From contig NZ_MVIW01000018.1 of NCBI RefSeq assembly GCF_002072185.1, positions 1 to 44,557 of the forward strand: a stretch of 44,557 nucleotides of DNA. Direction: 5' to 3'. The position numbers and the translations under genes are program-made. This DNA comes from Actinomyces denticolens. Lineage in GTDB: Bacteria; Actinomycetota; Actinomycetes; Actinomycetales; Actinomycetaceae. The notes under the pieces were generated by a model, which had not been told where the DNA came from, made no database searches, and worked only from the letters and a program-made list of their open reading frames with translations. Shown piece by piece: positions 7,630-16,247 of the stretch (positions are counted from its first letter, which is position 1; every line of letters begins with the position of its first letter).

Positions 7630-9612
7630 ATGATCCGATCCCGTTCGGCAGCGACCGCCGTGGACAGCCGCGAGGGCCCCCTGTCCCGGGTTCTACGGGC
7701 GGCGAGCCGGGGCTCCCTTGCGACCGCGCTCGCCGCGATGGCCGTCGGGCTATGGCTGTTGCACTGCGGTCAGGAGTGGGGCGGGGCGCAGCGGACGGTG
7801 CTAGCAGCCGTCGGCCTCGCGCTGCTCCACGCGCTCCTCGGAGCCGCACTCGTATTCCCGGAGCCCGGCTCGAGTCGGCTCGGCGACGGCGCCCGGGTGA
7901 CGTCGATCGCGCTGTCCAGTGGAGTGGTCGCCGTAGTGATCCTCCACCCGTGGTGGCAGTCATTCATGAGGAGTGGGGAGCGGCCCCTGGGACCCGTGCT
8001 CCTCGCCGCGGCCGCCGCGCTCACGGGCACCGGTTGGGTGATTCGGCTCCTGCGCCTCATCCACCACGAGACTCATCCCCGCGGCACGAGGATCGAGCAG
8101 GGCGGGCACGACGCCGGGAGGACGCGCTCCACCTCGTTGGAGTCCTCCGGCAGGGACAGCGGTGCGCCGGGCCGCCCGCTCGGGTGGGTCCTCGCCCTGG
8201 GAGCATTCTTCGCACCGGCCGCAGCGCTCTCCCTGATCATCGCCACCGCCCTCGCCCTGCTCCCATCGCTCGACCTCAGTGTTCATGCCACCGTGAGCCG
8301 CGCGGAGCCGATCCCCGACGACGCCCTGCCCACCATCCCCACGGGGGCGCCGAGCAATGTGGCGTGGACGCTTGAGGCCGCATCCCGCCAGGAGGTCCTT
8401 GAGGCGGTCCCCGGTGCTCGGGGCCCGATCATCCTCTCCGACGGCGCTCTTCAAGGGCTCGACGGCGAGGATGGCGCGATCCTGTGGACCTATCGCGTGG
8501 AGAACGACGGCTCCATCGAGACCGGCGGGAATGCGCTCGACGACGGCTCGCTGCTGAGGATCAGTCCCGATCGGCGCCATGTGGCCTTCATGGTGACCAC
8601 GAGGGATAGGTCGTTCGCGTCTGCGCCCAGCGGGCAGGTGCTGATGATCCTCGACACGATGACCGGCGCGCCCACAGTCACGCGCACGATCAGTGAGGGA
8701 CCGACAGGGCATGGGACCACCCTCGATATCTCCGACGTGCAGCTCACGGACTCCGCCGTCCTCGTGGGCACCGAGGTGCTCGCCCTGACCGACGGCGCCC
8801 GTCTGGGCGCACTGCCCGATGAGCACGGAAGCGCCGACCTGGCCTCTGGAACGGCCGGCCATTCCACCTTCGCCCTCTCCCGGGTCATCGGCGATAACGG
8901 CTATTACCGCTTCAATGTCACACTGGTCCCCGATTCGGATCTCTCCGCCTCGACGCGGATCTCAGGCGTATGCGCGGATCCAACCCACGCCCACACTCCA
9001 CCGACGATCCTCAACGGGTGGGTGCTGCGATGCGATGGAGCGGATCCGCGGTCGCGGCGCCGGGAGGCCCCCGTCAGTCCTGATATCGCAGCGTGGAACA
9101 TCACCGCCCTCAACGTGGATGATGCCGCGGCGCTCGGAGAAGGCAGCGAGGGCGGTGGGGTCCCCATGGGCAGAGGGCTGGGCCTCAATCGGGAGGCCTC
9201 CCTCGCGGCCGGCGCCCCAGTGACGATTCCCGAGCGGAGCACCCCCGTCCGCGACACGGGTCGCTCTGCACCGGAGGAGGGGCCGTGGATCGGCTCACTC
9301 CTCGATACAGGGACGCGCACGGCCATCCCCGCAGCGCAGAGCCCGAGCATCGCGGCCGCGTCATTCACCTCCGCAGCGGCGCCGCCCGGTGCCGCGGGAC
9401 CCGGCGTGAGCCTCCGGATCACGCCCGCCAATGGGGAGCCATCGCTGGTCGTGCCCCTTCCCACCGCCGAGGTCTCGAGCGACTGGGCGCGGTGGCGACT
9501 CCGGGCCATCCCCTCCCCGGGCTGCACGGTGATCATCGTCCCGACCGGCGGCGGGGATTCCCAGGCCGAGAATGGGAATGCTCATCAGTTCACCGTCGTG
9601 GGACTCAGATGA
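7630..9612 (+). CDS. Membrane protein with PQQ-like extracellular domain
   Basis: 660 residues. The N-terminal 220 or so hold four membrane helices, a short polar loop and a fifth helix (about GWVLALGAFFAPAAALSLI). The remaining 430 or so residues are predicted outside the cell. That part has repeats of the PQQ/beta-propeller kind, for example DGALQGLDGEDGAILWTYRV and GQVLMILDTMTGAP, and is rich in Ser/Thr/Pro near the end. ATG 7630 is chosen because GGAGG sits 6 nt before it; ATG 7624 abuts that site. It stands alone between repeat copies C and D. No catalytic residues are recognised. A sensor or envelope scaffold role is a guess. Confidence 0.75.
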   Translation: MIRSRSAATAVDSREGPLSRVLRAASRGSLATALAAMAVGLWLLHCGQEWGGAQRTVLAAVGLALLHALLGAALVFPEPGSSRLGDGARVTSIALSSGVVAVVILHPWWQSFMRSGERPLGPVLLAAAAALTGTGWVIRLLRLIHHETHPRGTRIEQGGHDAGRTRSTSLESSGRDSGAPGRPLGWVLALGAFFAPAAALSLIIATALALLPSLDLSVHATVSRAEPIPDDALPTIPTGAPSNVAWTLEAASRQEVLEAVPGARGPIILSDGALQGLDGEDGAILWTYRVENDGSIETGGNALDDGSLLRISPDRRHVAFMVTTRDRSFASAPSGQVLMILDTMTGAPTVTRTISEGPTGHGTTLDISDVQLTDSAVLVGTEVLALTDGARLGALPDEHGSADLASGTAGHSTFALSRVIGDNGYYRFNVTLVPDSDLSASTRISGVCADPTHAHTPPTILNGWVLRCDGADPRSRRREAPVSPDIAAWNITALNVDDAAALGEGSEGGGVPMGRGLGLNREASLAAGAPVTIPERSTPVRDTGRSAPEEGPWIGSLLDTGTRTAIPAAQSPSIAAASFTSAAAPPGAAGPGVSLRITPANGEPSLVVPLPTAEVSSDWARWRLRAIPSPGCTVIIVPTGGGDSQAENGNAHQFTVVGLR

Positions 9613-9672
9613 GGCGACTCGCTTCCTCTCAGCAGGCACGACCGACCGACGCGGCCTCCCCCGCCCCTAGCC

Positions 9673-9760
9673 GAGACCGGTCGAAAACGCCATCGAGACC
9701 GGTCGAAGTGGCGATCGAGACCGGTTCCGGGAACGGCGGGGGCGCGGCGCCCGGGAGGCC
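9673..9760 (+). repeat. Dispersed 22-nt repeat family, copy D (two units plus 44-nt tail)
   Basis: Units 9673-9694 and 9695-9716 plus a tail identical to that of copy C. It lies between the stop of the PQQ-like gene (+) and the stop of galE (-), a place where a bidirectional transcription stop would be useful. Confidence 0.85.
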
Positions 9761-9814
9761 CGCGCCCCGCCGTCGGCCGACGCGCTCCGCGCGGGATGCG
9801 CGTGGAGCCCGCAG

Positions 9815-9856
9815 GACGCGCGTCCCGTGACGCGCGTCCCGTGACGCGCGTCCCGC
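9815..9856. repeat. Three tandem 14-bp repeats
   Basis: GACGCGCGTCCCGT is repeated three times head to tail (9815-9828, 9829-9842, 9843-9856, the last ending in C). Each unit contains the self-complementary GACGCGCGTC, so each can fold alone. They stand directly downstream of galE on its strand and may help stop transcription. Confidence 0.7.
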
Positions 9857-9866
9857 GCGGGGCCGG

Positions 9867-10856
9867 TCAGGCGAAGTGCGTCCGGTTCGGATCGGCCTGC
9901 CAGGCGGAGTAGGAGGAGGCGACGATGTCGTCGAGGTCGTGCTCGGCCCTCCACCCCAGCACCGCGCCGATGCGCTCGGCGTTGCCGATGAGCTGGGGCG
10001 GGTCACCGGCGCGGCGGGGGAGCTCCTCGGGAGCGATGTCGAGCCCGGTGGCCGCGATGACCTTGGCAACGACGTCGCGCACGGAGGCCCCCACGCCGGT
10101 GCCGACGTTGAAGATGTGCTCGGCCATCTCCTTGCCGCCGGCGAGGTAGTCGAGGGCGGCGATGTGGGCGGCGGCGAGGTCGCGCACGTGGATGTAGTCG
10201 CGGATGCAGGTGCCGTCCGGGGTGGGGTAGTCGGTGCCGAAGATCTTGGGGGTCTCGCCCTTGGCGAGGCGGTCCATGACCATGGGGATGAGGTTGAGGG
10301 TGGCCATGTCGCCCAGGTCATCCCAGCCGGCGCCGGCGACGTTGAAGTAGCGCAGCCCGGCCCAGCGCAGGCCCCAGGCGGTCTCGGCGTCGGCCATCAT
10401 CCACTCGCCGATGAGCTTGGTCTCCCCGTAGGGGTTGATGGGGCGGCAGTCGATGTCCTCGGGGACCACCTCGACGGGGGGCATGCCGTAGACGGCGGCG
10501 GAGGAGGAGAAGATCATCTGGTCGACGCCCGCGGCCTCCATGGCGAGCATCATGTTGGCCAGGCCGCCGACGTTCTGCTGGTAGTACCAGGCGGGACGGG
10601 CGACGGACTCGCCGACCTGCTTGCGGGCGGCGAAGTGGATGACGGCGGTGACGCCGCGCTCCCTCATGACCTCGGTGAGCCGCTCAGGGGCGTCACCAGC
10701 GGCGACGTCGAGCTCGACGAGGGTCGCGCCCTCGACCCGGCTGGGGGATCCGTAGGACAGGTCATCGACGACGATCACCTCGTCCCCGCGCTCGAGCAGC
10801 AAACGGACAACGTGGGCGCCGATGTAGCCAGCGCCACCTGCGACAAGAATGCTCAT
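9867..10856 (-). CDS. galE: UDP-glucose 4-epimerase
   Basis: 329 residues, the normal length for actinobacterial GalE. An N-terminal Rossmann motif (GGAGYIGAHVVRLLLERG) binds NAD, and the catalytic Tyr-Lys pair is in YGETK. The stretches SSSAAVYG and RYFNVAGAG are typical of the family. It interconverts UDP-glucose and UDP-galactose, feeding the Leloir pathway and galactose-containing wall polymers. The ATG at 10856 has a -10 hexamer (TAGACT) 6 nt upstream, so the mRNA is probably leaderless. It is monocistronic in this window. Confidence 0.95.
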   Translation of the reverse strand: MSILVAGGAGYIGAHVVRLLLERGDEVIVVDDLSYGSPSRVEGATLVELDVAAGDAPERLTEVMRERGVTAVIHFAARKQVGESVARPAWYYQQNVGGLANMMLAMEAAGVDQMIFSSSAAVYGMPPVEVVPEDIDCRPINPYGETKLIGEWMMADAETAWGLRWAGLRYFNVAGAGWDDLGDMATLNLIPMVMDRLAKGETPKIFGTDYPTPDGTCIRDYIHVRDLAAAHIAALDYLAGGKEMAEHIFNVGTGVGASVRDVVAKVIAATGLDIAPEELPRRAGDPPQLIGNAERIGAVLGWRAEHDLDDIVASSYSAWQADPNRTHFA

Positions 10857-10862
10857 GGGCCC

Positions 10863-10868
10863 AGTCTA
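10863..10868 (-). promoter_or_regulatory. -10 hexamer TAGACT, leaderless promoter of galE
   Basis: TAGACT on the minus strand ends 6 nt before the galE ATG. Confidence 0.6.
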
Positions 10869-11018
10869 GAGGCTCGGGCCGTCCGATGGGTGGCCCTCAT
10901 CACCCCGAAGAGCCCCAGCCGCTCACCTCCGGGTGTGTACGATGGATCCACCACACCCCCAGGCTTCCCGTTCCTCCGAACCAGCCCAAATCGGGGGGTC
11001 TTTTTCTACTATCGTCAC

Positions 11019-12031
11019 ATGTCCCACCCCAACCTCCCCTACAACAAGCCGCCACTCACCGAGTCCCAACTTGTGGATCGCTTGCACGAGCGCGGCCTGG
11101 AGATCCAGAATCGAGAGCGCGCAGAACGCTACCTCAGACATATCGGATACTACAGGATCTCACCATATTCGCTACCATTTCAGGACTGAGAAGCCGAGCA
11201 CCGCTTCAGGCGCGATACTTCGTTCGACGACGTTCTTCATCTCTACGTTTTCGATCGCGAGCTTCGCCTGCTCGTAATCGATGCGATCGAGCGCATCGAG
11301 GTTGCAGTAAGGGCGGCGATTTCAAACCAAATGGCATCTCATGCATCAGGTGGACCTTTCTGGCATTTGGAAAGGAAGAACTTCACTGACGAACTTGGAT
11401 TCAGCGACTCACTGGCGGCTCTAGCCAGGGAGACCAGGAACGCGAGACGAAATCGACGCAGCCGAGATGAGGTCCCCGACCTCTGGCACTACCCTGACGC
11501 CTTGAGCCACTACGTATCCACTTACGGAACGCCAGTAACCCCTCCCTCGTGGCTGGCCATCGAGCTGCTCACCCTTGGACAGCTCCAACACCTCTACGAG
11601 GCCTTGCTGCCGACTCACCGTAAGGCGGTCGCCCAGAGCCTGGGGTACAGGATCCCGTACTCACCTCCTGACTTCGATCTTTCGTGCGCGTGCGAAATAT
11701 CTGCGCACATCACGGCCGCCTCTGGAACAGATTCCTCGGCGTTTACCCGACGATTCCTACCAGCCCCACTATTCGCTGGCTCTCAGATCCGAGCATCTTC
11801 GACCGTGACGATTCCAACGCGACACCCCGAAAGCGGCTCTATCCAGTACTGGTTGCCCTATAGACCATCCTGTTCACCATTAGCCCTCACTCATCATGGG
11901 CCGCACGGCTGCGCGATCTCCTCAATCGTCATCCCACGGTGCCACTAAGCTCAATGGGAATCAACAAGTCCTGGGAGTCGGATCAATTCTGGCAGGACGC
12001 CTTCAAGGCGATCCATCACCGACCTTCGTGA
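11019..12031 (+). pseudogene. Abi_2 (AbiD/AbiF-like) abortive-infection protein, decayed
   Basis: The start (YNKPPLTESQLVDRLHERGL, then HIGYYRISPY) and the later parts ([20 protein letters not shown], then [13 protein letters not shown]) are the conserved blocks of the Abi_2 family. These act in phage defence, and their RNxxxxH-like motif suggests RNase activity. Three lesions break it: an in-frame TGA at 11187-11189 that interrupts an otherwise continuous frame, a shift of frame near 11,675, and an in-frame TAG at 11861-11863. The final stop is at 12029-12031. Base composition is clearly less GC-rich than the flanking genes, which suggests transfer. TACTAT lies 6 nt before the ATG, so the relic may still have a leaderless promoter. 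Confidence 0.85.
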
Positions 12032-12121
12032 GCGAGCGATTCCTGCGGCCCCGAACGCCCCGCCCGCTCGCCTCCGGACACGCGCAGTGAAACGCCCGCC
12101 CCGGAGCACCTCTGCCCCGGA

Positions 12122-12276
12122 GCACCGAGCGGTGCATTGCGCACCGAGCGGTGCATTGCGCACCGAGTGGTGCCGTGCGCGCCGAGCGGTGCGTCCTGCC
12201 CGCACCGGTGGGTGGGAATCGCACCAGTGAGTGCGGATGGCACCAGTGGGCGCAAAGGGCACCAGTGGCGACGACG
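12122..12276. repeat. Degenerate tandem array of 19-22-bp hairpin units
   Basis: About eight units, each beginning GCACC(G/A)G and most containing the inverted pair GCACC...GGTGC. The first two (12122-12140, 12141-12159) are identical copies of GCACCGAGCGGTGCATTGC. Later ones drift towards GCACCAGTG(A/G)GTGCGGATG. The array fills most of the gap between the Abi_2 relic (+) and purE (-). There are no unique spacers, so it is not a CRISPR. It could act as a terminator or a REP-like element. Confidence 0.75.
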
Positions 12277-12291
12277 CGGGGCGCTGAGCGA

Positions 12292-12855
12292 TCAGCGCGC
12301 GCCCGGACCCGCCCCGCCCCCGGTCCGCTCGCGGAGCCTGGCCCCCTTGGCGTGGGCGGCGTCGGCGAGCTCGCCCTGGAAGGCGCGCATGGCCCGGCGG
12401 AGCCGCTCGGCCCGCGTCTCCTCCCCCGCGCCGAGAATGCGCGCCGCGAGCAGCCCGGCGTTGCGGGCCCCGCCGATGGACACGGTCGCCACGGGCACGC
12501 CCGCGGGCATCTGGACGATGGACAGCAGCGAGTCCATGCCGTCCAGATGCTTCAGCGGCACGGGCACGCCGATGACCGGCAGCTCGGTGACGGCGGCGAG
12601 CATCCCGGGCAGGTGGGCCGCTCCCCCGGCGCCGGCGATGATGACGCGCAGGCCCCGCGCGGCTGCGCCCTGCCCGTAATCGATCATCTCAGTGGGCATG
12701 CGGTGGGCGGAGACGACGTCGGCCTCGTAGGGGATGGCGAATTCGTCGAGGGCGTCGGCGGCCGCGCTCATGGTGGGCCAGTCGGAATCGGAGCCCATGA
12801 CGAGGCCGACGAGCGGCTCGGGCGGCTGGGCGGTGGTGTCGGGCGTGGCAGCCAT
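12292..12855 (-). CDS. purE: N5-carboxyaminoimidazole ribonucleotide mutase
   Basis: 187 residues. It has the class I PurE motifs: GSDSDWPTM near the start (substrate phosphate and Asp), SAHRMP with the catalytic His, and [10 protein letters not shown]. It moves the carboxyl group of N5-CAIR to C4 in purine synthesis. A GAAAGG ribosome-binding site precedes the ATG. It follows purK on the same strand after a gap of about 77 nt, and the two are probably co-transcribed. The C-terminal 20 residues are basic and Gly/Arg-rich, beyond the usual fold. Confidence 0.95.
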   Translation of the reverse strand: MAATPDTTAQPPEPLVGLVMGSDSDWPTMSAAADALDEFAIPYEADVVSAHRMPTEMIDYGQGAAARGLRVIIAGAGGAAHLPGMLAAVTELPVIGVPVPLKHLDGMDSLLSIVQMPAGVPVATVSIGGARNAGLLAARILGAGEETRAERLRRAMRAFQGELADAAHAKGARLRERTGGGAGPGAR

Positions 12856-12932
12856 GATGGGCCTTTCGCGGTGAGGAATGAGATGGGTCGGACCGGATCG
12901 GGGTCAGCGGTGGAGGGCTGCGGGGGCGCGGC

Positions 12933-14162
12933 TCAGGCGTCCCCGCGCAGGATGGCGACGACGGCGCGGGCCCGCTCGCGCAGCCCCTCCACGCCGTCGA
13001 CCGGCCCGGTGAGGTTGACATGCCCGAGTTTGCGACCAGTGCGCCAGGATTTGCCGTAGAGGTGGATGCGCGCCTCGGGGTCGGCGGCCATCGCCCGGGC
13101 CGGCGCGTCCTCGCCCGGCTCATGCCGCCCCCCGATGAGATTGACCATGACGCAGGCCCCCGCGGTGGGCTCGGTCGAGCCCAGCGGCAGGTCGAGGACG
13201 GCCCGCAGGTGCTGGGCGAACTGGCTGGTCACGGCCCCGTCCTGCGTCCAGTGCCCCGAGTTGTGGGGGCGCATGGCGAGCTCGTTGACGAACAGGCGGG
13301 TCGGCTCCCCGAAGGCCTCGACCGCGAAGAGCTCGACGGCGAGCACGCCGGTGACGTCGAAGCGCTCGGCGATCCGGCGCCCGATGCGCGCGGCCTCATC
13401 GGCGGCGGCCGGGTCCAGCCCGGGGGCGGGCGCCAGTACCTCGGAGCACATGCCGCCCTCCTGGATCGTCTCCACGACGGGCCATGAGACGACCTGCCCG
13501 CTGGGAGAGCGGGCCTGGAGCGCGGCGAGCTCGCGGGTGAAGGGGATGGCCTGCTCGACGAGGAGGCTGCTCACGGCCCTGCCGCCGAGGCTGCCGCCAC
13601 CGCCGGTCGCGCCACCGGCGGCGACGGCGTCGATCCACTGCCCGGCGCGGCCGGCCTCGAGATCGCGCTCCTGGCGCACGAGGAGGACGCCATGCCCGTC
13701 ATAGCCGCCCCGAGGCGTCTTGAGGACGACGGGCCAGCCGTGCTCGGCGGCGAACCCCCGGACGGCCTCGCGGATGGAGGCGGCGTCCCCGGCGGCCTCG
13801 GCCCAGGCGGGCTGGGGCAGGCCGGCGGCGTCCATGGCGCGGCGCATGGCGATCTTGTCGCGGGCGAGCAGCAGGGCGTCGGGTGAGGGCCGCACCCTCG
13901 CGCCCTCGGCGACCAGCTGACGCAGGAGCGCGTCATCCTGGTGCTCGTGCTCGAAGGTGAGGGCCCCGGCGCCCGCCGCGAGCGCGCGCACCGCCGCGAC
14001 GTCGTCGGCGGCGCCGACGGGTGAATCGACGGTGACCAGCGCCGTCGATCCGTCCGGGGCCTCGACCAGGGCCCTCAGATGGATGCCGAGGGCGCTGGCC
14101 TCCTCCTGCATCATACGGGCCAGTTGCCCGCCCCCGATGACGGCGACGATGGGTGCGCTCAC
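12933..14162 (-). CDS. purK: N5-carboxyaminoimidazole ribonucleotide synthase
   Basis: 409 residues of the ATP-grasp family: N-terminal IGGGQLARMM, the ATP-grasp stretch PVVLKTPRGGYDGHG, then AVELFAV and ELAMRPHNSGHWT with metal and substrate residues. It makes N5-CAIR from AIR, bicarbonate and ATP, and the product is the substrate of PurE encoded next. GTG 14162 is chosen over GTG 14168 because TAGCCT stands exactly 6 nt before it, giving a leaderless start. It is divergent from a mannosyltransferase-like gene. Confidence 0.94.
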   Translation of the reverse strand: MSAPIVAVIGGGQLARMMQEEASALGIHLRALVEAPDGSTALVTVDSPVGAADDVAAVRALAAGAGALTFEHEHQDDALLRQLVAEGARVRPSPDALLLARDKIAMRRAMDAAGLPQPAWAEAAGDAASIREAVRGFAAEHGWPVVLKTPRGGYDGHGVLLVRQERDLEAGRAGQWIDAVAAGGATGGGGSLGGRAVSSLLVEQAIPFTRELAALQARSPSGQVVSWPVVETIQEGGMCSEVLAPAPGLDPAAADEAARIGRRIAERFDVTGVLAVELFAVEAFGEPTRLFVNELAMRPHNSGHWTQDGAVTSQFAQHLRAVLDLPLGSTEPTAGACVMVNLIGGRHEPGEDAPARAMAADPEARIHLYGKSWRTGRKLGHVNLTGPVDGVEGLRERARAVVAILRGDA

Positions 14163-14168
14163 GGGCAC

Positions 14169-14174
14169 AGGCTA
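14169..14174 (-). promoter_or_regulatory. -10 hexamer TAGCCT, leaderless promoter of purK
   Basis: Lies 6 nt before GTG 14162; part of a back-to-back promoter region of under 60 bp. Confidence 0.6.
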
Positions 14175-14207
14175 CGGCAGGGTGTCGAGCCCCGCTCGAT
14201 CTGCCCG

Positions 14208-14213
14208 TACCCT
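14208..14213 (+). promoter_or_regulatory. -10 hexamer TACCCT, leaderless promoter of the PIG-V-like gene
   Basis: Lies 7 nt before GTG 14221, with no ribosome-binding site between. Confidence 0.55.
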
Positions 14214-14220
14214 GGCACTC

Positions 14221-15546
14221 GTGTCTGACATCCATTCCCCGGGGAGGCCGATTCCCCGGTCCGACCAGGCCGGGTCCTCGCCCGCGGACCCCTCCGCCTC
14301 CCGCGCCGCCCAGAGCCCGCGGCACCTGCCCCGCTCCCTGCGGGTCCTGGCGGTCTGGGGCGCGGCGAGCCTCCTCACTCTCCTCATGCTCAGGCTCGGG
14401 GCGCAGGACGCGCCGGCCACGCCGTGGGCGGGACCCGCCCCGTCGTGGAGCGAGCACATGTCCTTCTGGGACGCGGGCTGGTACGAGCGCATCTTCCGCG
14501 AGGGCTACCCGGCCGTCCTGCCCGAGGGGGATGGGGGCGCCATCGCGCAGAACTCCTGGGCGTTCATGCCGCTGCTCCCCCTGCTGGCCACCCCCCTGAC
14601 CTGGTTGGGCCTGCCCTTCTACCCGGCGGCGGCCATCGTGGCGATCGCCGCATCGGGGGCGGGCGCCGTGGTCATGGATCGGTGGCTGGCACCGCGGGTC
14701 GGCGAGGTCCCCTCGCTGTGGGGGGTGGCGCTGACGTGGACCTCCATGTGCGCCGCCGTCCTCCAGGTCCCCTATGCCGAATCCCTGGGGCTGCTGCTGG
14801 TCGCAGGCGCGCTCATGGCGGCCGAGCGCGGGCGCTTCGCCGCCTCCGCGCTGCTCATCATGGTGGGGTCCGTGGCCCGGCCGATCGGCCTTCCCCTGGC
14901 GCTCGCCCTGGGGCTGTGGTGGTTGTGGGAACTGGTGGTGGCGCGCGGGCACGAGGGGCATCGCGACGGCGTCGGCGATGGCAACGACGACGACCGGGCT
15001 GGGATCTGGGCGCGGCGCCTGGGGTCGGGGTGGGTCCCACTGGACGGCCGCGGGCGCGCGGGACTGGGGGGCCTCACCGCGGTGGCGGTGGTGAGCGCTC
15101 TCGTGTGGCCGGTTGCCGCGTGGATGGCGACGGGCCGCGTGGACGCCTACACCGCCACGGAGACCTCGTGGCGCGGGGGCGAGCTGGAACCGTTCCTGCC
15201 GTGGCTGGATCGCGGGCAGTGGTGGGTCGGCGAGCACCTGGGCTGGCTGCTCGTGATCTGCGTTCTGGCCCTGGCGGCACTGGGGCTGGGCTCGCGGGCG
15301 GCGCGCTCACTCGGCCCGGCCGCCTGGTGCTGGTGCGCGGCCTACGCGCTCTACCTCCTGGCCTTCTTCGACCCGACGACCTCGCTCCTGCGCATCCTGC
15401 TGCCCCTGGCCCCGCTGGCCTGGGCGGCCGCCGCCGGCGTGGGACGCCGGGGCCGATGGACGATGGTGGTCGCGGGGGTGATGGCCCAGGCCTTCTGGAT
15501 CAGCTGGGTGTGGGATCTATCATCCACGATCACCTGGGTGCCCTGA
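14221..15546 (+). CDS. PIG-V-like mannosyltransferase, integral membrane
   Basis: 441 residues. After a Pro/Ser-rich cytoplasmic lead of about 35 residues come roughly nine membrane helices. The first extracytoplasmic loop carries WDAGWYERIFREGY, the acidic W-D-x-x-W-Y motif of GT-C glycosyltransferases related to PIG-V. Such enzymes take mannose from a polyprenyl-phosphate donor. In actinobacteria they build lipoglycans or glycosylate exported proteins. The start follows from the -10 hexamer 7 nt upstream. GtrA- and DedA-type membrane proteins follow on the same strand, which suggests an envelope cluster. The acceptor is unknown. Confidence 0.75.
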   Translation: MSDIHSPGRPIPRSDQAGSSPADPSASRAAQSPRHLPRSLRVLAVWGAASLLTLLMLRLGAQDAPATPWAGPAPSWSEHMSFWDAGWYERIFREGYPAVLPEGDGGAIAQNSWAFMPLLPLLATPLTWLGLPFYPAAAIVAIAASGAGAVVMDRWLAPRVGEVPSLWGVALTWTSMCAAVLQVPYAESLGLLLVAGALMAAERGRFAASALLIMVGSVARPIGLPLALALGLWWLWELVVARGHEGHRDGVGDGNDDDRAGIWARRLGSGWVPLDGRGRAGLGGLTAVAVVSALVWPVAAWMATGRVDAYTATETSWRGGELEPFLPWLDRGQWWVGEHLGWLLVICVLALAALGLGSRAARSLGPAAWCWCAAYALYLLAFFDPTTSLLRILLPLAPLAWAAAAGVGRRGRWTMVVAGVMAQAFWISWVWDLSSTITWVP

Positions 15547-15555
15547 TCAGTGGCT

Positions 15556-15561
15556 TAACAT
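15556..15561 (+). promoter_or_regulatory. -10 hexamer TAACAT, leaderless promoter of the GtrA gene
   Basis: Lies 6 nt before GTG 15568 and just after the stop of the upstream gene. Confidence 0.5.
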
Positions 15562-15567
15562 CTCCCC

Positions 15568-16101
15568 GTGAACGACAGCGCGACCTTGACCGCCGCGGCG
15601 GAGCCGATGAGCCTCTCCAGCCGGATCCGCGCCTGGGTTCATGAGTTCCTGCAGTTCGGGGTCGTCGGCGCGCTCGCCTACGTGATCGACTCCGGCCTGT
15701 TCAACCTCGTCCAGCACGGTCCCACCGGTTTCCTGTCGGGCCACCCGAACTCCGCGAACGTCCTGAGCGCGACGGTCGCCACGATCTTCTCCTGGGTGGC
15801 GAACCGTTACTGGACCTACCGGGGCCGAACGCGGGACAACACCTGGCACGAGGGGGTCCTCTTCGCCCTGGCGAATATCGGCGGACTGGTCATCACCCAG
15901 TTCTGCCTGCTGTTCACCCATCACGTCCTAGGGCTGACCGGGCCGCTCGCGGACAATATCGCCGCCTACGTCGTCGGATTCGGACTGGGCACCGCCTTCC
16001 GCTTCCTCTTCTACCACTACATCGTCTTCACCGGCTCAAGTGACGCCTCCGGCGCTGAGAATCCCGCGGGCGCCACGGGTCCCGGAGGCGACGAGGGCTG
16101 A
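15568..16101 (+). CDS. GtrA-family membrane protein
   Basis: 177 residues with four membrane helices. It contains the GtrA signature F-x-x-F-G-x-x-G (QFGVVGALAYVIDSGLFNLV) and SWVANRYWTYRG at the second/third helix. Family members are thought to move polyprenyl-linked sugars across the membrane for glycosylation of wall polymers or lipopolysaccharide. Its position straight after a PIG-V-like transferase fits supply of a lipid-linked sugar donor, although that pairing is inferred. The C-terminal tail is polar and disordered. Confidence 0.9.
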   Translation: MNDSATLTAAAEPMSLSSRIRAWVHEFLQFGVVGALAYVIDSGLFNLVQHGPTGFLSGHPNSANVLSATVATIFSWVANRYWTYRGRTRDNTWHEGVLFALANIGGLVITQFCLLFTHHVLGLTGPLADNIAAYVVGFGLGTAFRFLFYHYIVFTGSSDASGAENPAGATGPGGDEG

Positions 16102-16235
16102 GTCCCCTCCGACCCGGCGGAGTGATCCGAGGAGCCTGGCGGTCCACGAGGTGGCAGGGCACTTCGAGCGGGATCGTGCCGGATACCACATCGGGGATGA
16201 GGGAAGGCTCACGGCCAGCACAGCGCTCCTCTCCC

Positions 16236-16241
16236 TAGCCT
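16236..16241 (+). promoter_or_regulatory. -10 hexamer TAGCCT, leaderless promoter of the DedA gene
   Basis: Lies 6 nt before GTG 16248. Confidence 0.55.
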
Positions 16242-16247
16242 TGCCGC

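Noticed and set aside
11187-11189. Selenocysteine or programmed readthrough at the in-frame TGA of the Abi_2 gene
   Set aside because: A frameshift and a further TAG downstream show ordinary decay, and Abi_2 proteins have no selenocysteine at this site.
12122-12276. CRISPR array
   Set aside because: Units are adjacent and drift gradually; there are no unique spacers and no cas genes.
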